This document shows positions 60,398-64,000 of a DNA stretch of 64,000 bases, in pieces. Within the stretch, counting starts at the first letter, position 1; every line of letters begins with the position of its first letter. The stretch is from Actinocrispum wychmicini. GTDB taxonomy: Bacteria; Actinomycetota; Actinomycetes; Mycobacteriales; Pseudonocardiaceae. Where the stretch lies: positions 211,718 to 275,717 of the forward strand of contig NZ_SLWS01000014.1 in assembly GCF_004345645.1 (NCBI RefSeq), given 5' to 3'. Under the pieces are notes generated by a model. The model was not told the origin of the DNA. It saw only the letters and a program-made list of their open reading frames with translations, and did not search any database. The position numbers and the translations under genes are program-made.

Positions 60398-61732
60398 TCA
60401 GCGGGCGTTCAGCGGGCCGCGGTACAGCTCGTTTCCTTTCGCGTCGTAGATCGTGGTCGACAGCGTCGCCAGGTGGTCTTCGGGGAGCTGGCCGGTGTCG
60501 TCGATCTGGGAGTCCGGCACGATCGAGATGAACGTCCCGTCCTTCACGTCGGTGTCCAGCTCGGTCGTGCCGTCCAGGACGACGGACATCTTGGTGGCGT
60601 CCGCACGGACCGTGCCGAGGATGACCAGGCCGTCGTCGCCGCCGTTCATCACCGAGGTCTGGGCCGCGTCCACCGGCAGGGGGGACCGGACGAACTGCGT
60701 GTACGCCTGGAAGTTCTGGTTCGTCGCCTCGCTGAAGTCCAGGGTCGCCGAGTCGGTCTGCCACTGGCAGACGGCCACTCCTTTGGCGTTCGTGGCCATG
60801 ATCAGCTCGTTGCCGTTGACCGTCGCGGCCGCGCCTGCCTGCCAGCTGTCCCGGTCGGGTTCCGGGTCGTGCGAGCCGGCCATGCAGTCGGCCAGTGCCT
60901 TGCCCCGGGTGCTGGTCCGTTCGGCCGGCGCCGGTCTGTCCACAACGGACACTATGGGCGGCGGGACGCTCGGGATGTCCCGGATCGGGTAGGTCGGGTC
61001 GTCGTCGTCCGGCCGGTCCGGCTGGTCGAACGGCATGTCCGGGGGCAGCTGCTGGGCCTGCAGGTGGGCGTCCGGGGCGAGGTCGGCCGTGGTGTACAGG
61101 ACGAACATGCCGTCGCCCTTCTCCGGCGCCGCGATCATGGCGTCGTTCCCGTCGGCCGGGGTGATCTCGAACGTGTCCCACGACGGGTCCGTCAGGCCGG
61201 CGACCGTCCCGTTCGGAGTCGCGAACAGCGCGCCCGTCGCCGAACCCGTCGCGTAGGCCGGTTCGGCCGACGGGTTCGACAGCGTCACGGTCGTCAACGT
61301 GCTCTCGCAGAACAACGGCTTGCCACCGGCTCGCGCCGCGGTGACCTCGACCCCGTTCAGCTCGGCGGTGAACGAGACCGTCCACTGTGGCCGGTCCGGA
61401 AAGGTGGCCGCCGCCGGGGACGCCTTGGCCGCGTTGAAGCAACGGTCGAGATCCGCGGAGGAGTGGTCCGTGGCGCCGCTCGCGGACACCTCACCGACCG
61501 GCGCCTGTGCGGTCGCCGGACCGGCGTCCTCGGCCGTCGGTGTCGACTGCGCGGCGACCAAGGACACGGCAGCGGCCAGGACGGTGACCGAGATGGCCGC
61601 GGCGAGCGGTGCGCGGACGCGTGACACGCGAAACCGGGCCGGCCGGTCCAACTCCCGCCACAGCTTGCGGCGCAGCCGGTCGCGGACCTCGGGCGGCATC
61701 TCCCGCCGGGGCGGAGGAAAGAAGTCGCTCAC
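60398..61732 (-). CDS. Single-pass membrane protein paired with an ECF sigma factor
   Basis: This 444-residue protein has a short cytoplasmic tail with PPEVRDRLRRKLWREL, one transmembrane helix (about 44-62) and a large extracytoplasmic Ser/Thr/Asp-rich domain. It lacks the HxxxCxxC zinc-anti-sigma motif. Its GTG (61732) overlaps the sigma factor stop by four bases, the layout of a regulator partner. Whether it restrains the sigma factor is inference. It ends six bases after the convergent priA. Confidence 0.7.
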   Translation of the reverse strand: MSDFFPPPRREMPPEVRDRLRRKLWRELDRPARFRVSRVRAPLAAAISVTVLAAAVSLVAAQSTPTAEDAGPATAQAPVGEVSASGATDHSSADLDRCFNAAKASPAAATFPDRPQWTVSFTAELNGVEVTAARAGGKPLFCESTLTTVTLSNPSAEPAYATGSATGALFATPNGTVAGLTDPSWDTFEITPADGNDAMIAAPEKGDGMFVLYTTADLAPDAHLQAQQLPPDMPFDQPDRPDDDDPTYPIRDIPSVPPPIVSVVDRPAPAERTSTRGKALADCMAGSHDPEPDRDSWQAGAAATVNGNELIMATNAKGVAVCQWQTDSATLDFSEATNQNFQAYTQFVRSPLPVDAAQTSVMNGGDDGLVILGTVRADATKMSVVLDGTTELDTDVKDGTFISIVPDSQIDDTGQLPEDHLATLSTTIYDAKGNELYRGPLNAR

Positions 61733-62355
61733 GACTCCTCCTCGGTGAGGTCGCGGCCCAGGACCTTGCGCAGGCGGGCGCGGGCGCGGGAGATCCGGGA
61801 CCGGATGCTCACGTCCTCCAGGCCGAGCAGCTCAGCGGCCTCGGCCACGGACAGCTCGCCGATCAGGCACAGCTCCACCACCTGGCGCTCGGACTTCGGC
61901 AGCTTGGCCACCGCGGCCAGGACGGTCCGCATCCGGTTCTCGCCGTCCACCTTGTCGGCGACATGCTCGGCGTGGTCCGCGACGGCCTCCTGGGTGGGGA
62001 CCCGGCGCAGCATCCGGGCGAACCGGCCGGAGCTGCGGTACTCCGAACGTGCGAGGTTGCCGGCGACCGCGTACAGCCACGGCAGTGCGCTGTCCCGGAC
62101 CAGGGTGACCTCGTTGAGTTTGCGCCACGCGGTCATGAACGTGATCGAGGTGAGGTCCTCCGCGAGCGACCAAGAACCGGTCAGCCGGTAGGCGTGGTTC
62201 CACACCGCCTGCGCGTGCCGCTCGAACAGTTCGCCGAACGCCGCCTTGTTGCCGGACGCCGCACGCCGCCACAGCGCTGAGTCGCTGTGTCGGTCCTCGA
62301 CGGGTTCAGCCCCTGCCGGCGGCCCCAGGGCGGGGTCGCCGCGGTCGGGCAGCAT
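61729..62355 (-). CDS. ECF-type RNA polymerase sigma factor
   Basis: This protein of 208 residues has sigma region 2 (AAFGELFERHAQAVWNHAYR and GSWSLAEDLTSITFMTAWR) and region 4 (LPKSERQVVELCLIGELSV with LEDVSIRSRISRARARL). The start at 62355 follows GGAGCGAGG; the open frame extends a further 42 codons without homology. It is followed by its probable membrane partner with a four-base overlap. No autoregulatory promoter motif was recognised. Confidence 0.9.
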   Translation of the reverse strand: MLPDRGDPALGPPAGAEPVEDRHSDSALWRRAASGNKAAFGELFERHAQAVWNHAYRLTGSWSLAEDLTSITFMTAWRKLNEVTLVRDSALPWLYAVAGNLARSEYRSSGRFARMLRRVPTQEAVADHAEHVADKVDGENRMRTVLAAVAKLPKSERQVVELCLIGELSVAEAAELLGLEDVSIRSRISRARARLRKVLGRDLTEEES

Positions 62356-62536
62356 CCTCGCTCCCAGCGTCCGGTTCGCGGTGGTCGTCACGTCTGGAGG
62401 TGTCCGCCTCCCCCTGAACTGTTGCATACCGCCGTTGTGGCTCCGGTATCGGCCCAAAGGATGAGTCTCGGACCGTCCCATGGAAGGACGCGCGGAGCAG
62501 GGGGCGCCCGGCAGTCTTCAGCGGGGAGGTGGGGTC

Positions 62537-62623
62537 ATGAGCGCGGTAGCCGCCGCACGATATGTCGGAAAACTGGTGTTGGCGTTCTTTGTGATGCTCC
62601 TCCTCGGTGCGTTGGACTGGTGA
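62537..62623 (+). CDS. 28-residue single-helix peptide
   Basis: A very short frame (ATG 62537 to TGA 62623) has GGGGAGGTGGGG upstream at normal spacing. The peptide is basic at the start, then has LVLAFFVMLLLGALDW, enough for one membrane span. It lies between the sigma factor (divergent) and the YbdK gene. Small size limits confidence; the RBS is the main evidence. Confidence 0.45.
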   Translation: MSAVAAARYVGKLVLAFFVMLLLGALDW

Positions 62624-62726
62624 ACGCGCGGGAAACTCACACTTGGTTTCCCTCAAACGCCGCATGCGCTCGACCGGTGCTGACTCCTACTGTCGATTGT
62701 GAGGACGGTCGTCACTGGAGGCAGTC

Positions 62727-63869
62727 GTGAGCGAAGCCCGGCTTGACACCCGTGAACGACTGCTCCGAACGGCGAGCGCCCCACGGGATCTGCTGTCGGT
62801 CGGCGTCGAAGAAGAGTTCATGCTGGTCGACACCGGAACGGGCCGGCTGGCCGACCGCGCCCCGGACGTGCTGTCCAACGCCGACGCGGAAGGCGTGGAC
62901 CTGCAGGCGGAGATCACCCTCAGCCAGGTCGAGACCGCGTCAGGTGTCTGTCTCAGCATGGGTGAGCTGCGGGAACAGCTCGTGGGTGCGCGGATGGCCC
63001 TCGGCGAGCAGGCCGCCATGTACGGTGCCCGCATCATCGCCTCCGGCACGCCTGTACTGGCGCGGACATCGCCGCTCATGCTCACCCCCGTGCCGCGGTA
63101 TCACCGGATGAACCGCGAGTTCCGTGCGCTCGTCGGCGACCTGCCGGTCTGCGGCTGCCATGTCCACATCGGACTGCCCAACGACGAGGCCAGGGTGCTG
63201 GTCTCCAACCACCTGAGGCCGTGGCTGCCGACCCTGCTCGCGATCGGCGCCAACTCGCCCTACTGCAACAGTTCGGACACGGGGTACGCCAGTTGGCGCT
63301 ACCTGATGTGGGGCCGATGGCCGTCCGCCGGCCCACCACCGTGGTTCGAATCGGCGGCGTCGTACTACGCGGCCCGTGAGGAGGTCATCTCCAGCGGCGC
63401 CGCGATCGACGTGGGAATGCTGTACTGGGACGCGCGACTCTCGGCGCATCACCCCACGGTCGAACTTCGGGTTTGCGACGTAGCGCCAACGGTCGACGAC
63501 GCGGTGATGCTCGCCGCCATCGTGCGGGGGATCGCCGCGACCGCGTTGGCTTCGGAGACACCCGCCTTGGCCGTGCCGCAGCACCTGCTCCGGCCGGCGT
63601 TGTGGCGCGCGGCTCGGGACGGTCTGGAAGGTCTCGGGCTGGACGTGCGCACGGGTGAGTTGGCACCTGCCGGGAACTTGGCTGCGGCTCTCGTTCGGTG
63701 GATCCGGCCTGCTTTGGAGTATGCCGGGGACTATGAGCTGGTGAACGAGTCGCTTGCTCGGCTGCTGCTGGATGGGTCTGGTGCGGCTCGGCAGCGGGCT
63801 GCTTTTGCTCGGGAGGGGCGGTTTGAGGATGTGGTCGGTTTTCTTGCTGACCAGACTTGTCCGGTGTAG
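62727..63869 (+). CDS. YbdK-type carboxylate-amine ligase (glutamate-cysteine ligase family)
   Basis: This 380-residue ATP-dependent ligase has SVGVEEEFMLVD, the GCHVHIGLP block, CNSSDTGYASWRY and VELRVCDVAPTV of the GCS2/YbdK family. Actinobacteria do not usually make glutathione, so it may form another gamma-glutamyl amide; ergothioneine (EgtA-like) or an unknown product is possible. The GTG start follows GGAGG. Codons near the 3' end become T/G-rich compared with the rest. Confidence 0.88.
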   Translation: MSEARLDTRERLLRTASAPRDLLSVGVEEEFMLVDTGTGRLADRAPDVLSNADAEGVDLQAEITLSQVETASGVCLSMGELREQLVGARMALGEQAAMYGARIIASGTPVLARTSPLMLTPVPRYHRMNREFRALVGDLPVCGCHVHIGLPNDEARVLVSNHLRPWLPTLLAIGANSPYCNSSDTGYASWRYLMWGRWPSAGPPPWFESAASYYAAREEVISSGAAIDVGMLYWDARLSAHHPTVELRVCDVAPTVDDAVMLAAIVRGIAATALASETPALAVPQHLLRPALWRAARDGLEGLGLDVRTGELAPAGNLAAALVRWIRPALEYAGDYELVNESLARLLLDGSGAARQRAAFAREGRFEDVVGFLADQTCPV

Positions 63870-64000
63870 GACTGTTCTCCTCGGCCTTCCCCTTTTTCGG
63901 ACCTATCGAAAAGAATGATTGTGCTGGGCGCGAAACGTTGTTTGGTCACCTTGGAGTGTGGCTTCCAGCCTCGGGTTTCGGTTCCGGCGCTGGTTACCCT

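Overview
The window is high-GC actinobacterial chromosome. Its GC-rich third codon positions, many GTG/TTG starts, ATGA/GTGA gene overlaps, BldD, the actinobacterial integration host factor, an Rv2578c-type radical SAM protein and a DUF222/HNH (13E12-type) gene all fit a filamentous actinomycete, most plausibly Pseudonocardiales. The species cannot be named from sequence alone. I saw no rRNA, tRNA, CRISPR array, transposase or prophage.

The backbone follows the order of housekeeping genes known from Mycobacterium tuberculosis. First come cyclophilin, the Rv2578c-like radical SAM protein, aspS, rarA, DUF948, alaS, ruvX, mltG, aroE, a prepilin-peptidase-like protein, aroC-aroK-aroB-aroQ, pepQ, efp and nusB. 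After bldD comes a second block: pyrR-pyrB-pyrC-(membrane protein)-carA-carB-pyrF, then mihF-gmk-rpoZ-coaBC-metK, and later priA. Accessory blocks are inserted between these genes.

Region by region. 1-2.5 kb: cyclophilin end, an NTF2-like protein, and the NAD-salvage pair nadR/pnuC. 2.8-5.8 kb: secreted alkaline phosphatase, then a radical SAM gene that carries a 145-residue mini-intein inside its [4Fe-4S] cysteine motif and has a LexA/SOS-type box in front of it. 5.8-16 kb: XRE regulator, aspS, kinase-like protein, NTF2-like protein, large LuxR-type ATPase regulator, SGNH hydrolase, rarA. 15.4-20.2 kb: flavoprotein/MerR divergent pair, then a LysR-regulated C4-dicarboxylate/tartrate-malate cassette. 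20-27 kb: membrane proteins, alaS, ruvX, mltG, aroE. 27-29.6 kb: a GlcNAc/glucose-type PTS (HPr, EIIC, EIIB, EIIA) with a DasR-like operator. 29.6-34.5 kb: methyltransferase, A24 peptidase, a 1.3-kb C-rich degenerate repeat tract, DUF222/HNH gene, P-loop kinase, and a frameshifted gene. 34.5-43.4 kb: shikimate operon, tandem GNAT, propeller lipoprotein, pepQ, efp, nusB, GNAT. 43.5-56.7 kb: bldD, the pyrimidine operon behind a PyrR-binding leader hairpin, and the gmk-metK block. 56.7-64 kb: a TetR/glycosidase-like pair inserted before priA, an ECF sigma factor with a membrane partner, and a YbdK-type ligase.

The strongest leads are the SOS-box-plus-intein radical SAM gene, the strand-asymmetric repeat tract before the HNH gene, the DasR-like site in the PTS locus, the PyrR leader that contains the ribosome binding site, the triple half-site TetR operator, and a recurring leaderless promoter layout. 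All function calls are by eye from motifs and gene order; no database search was run.
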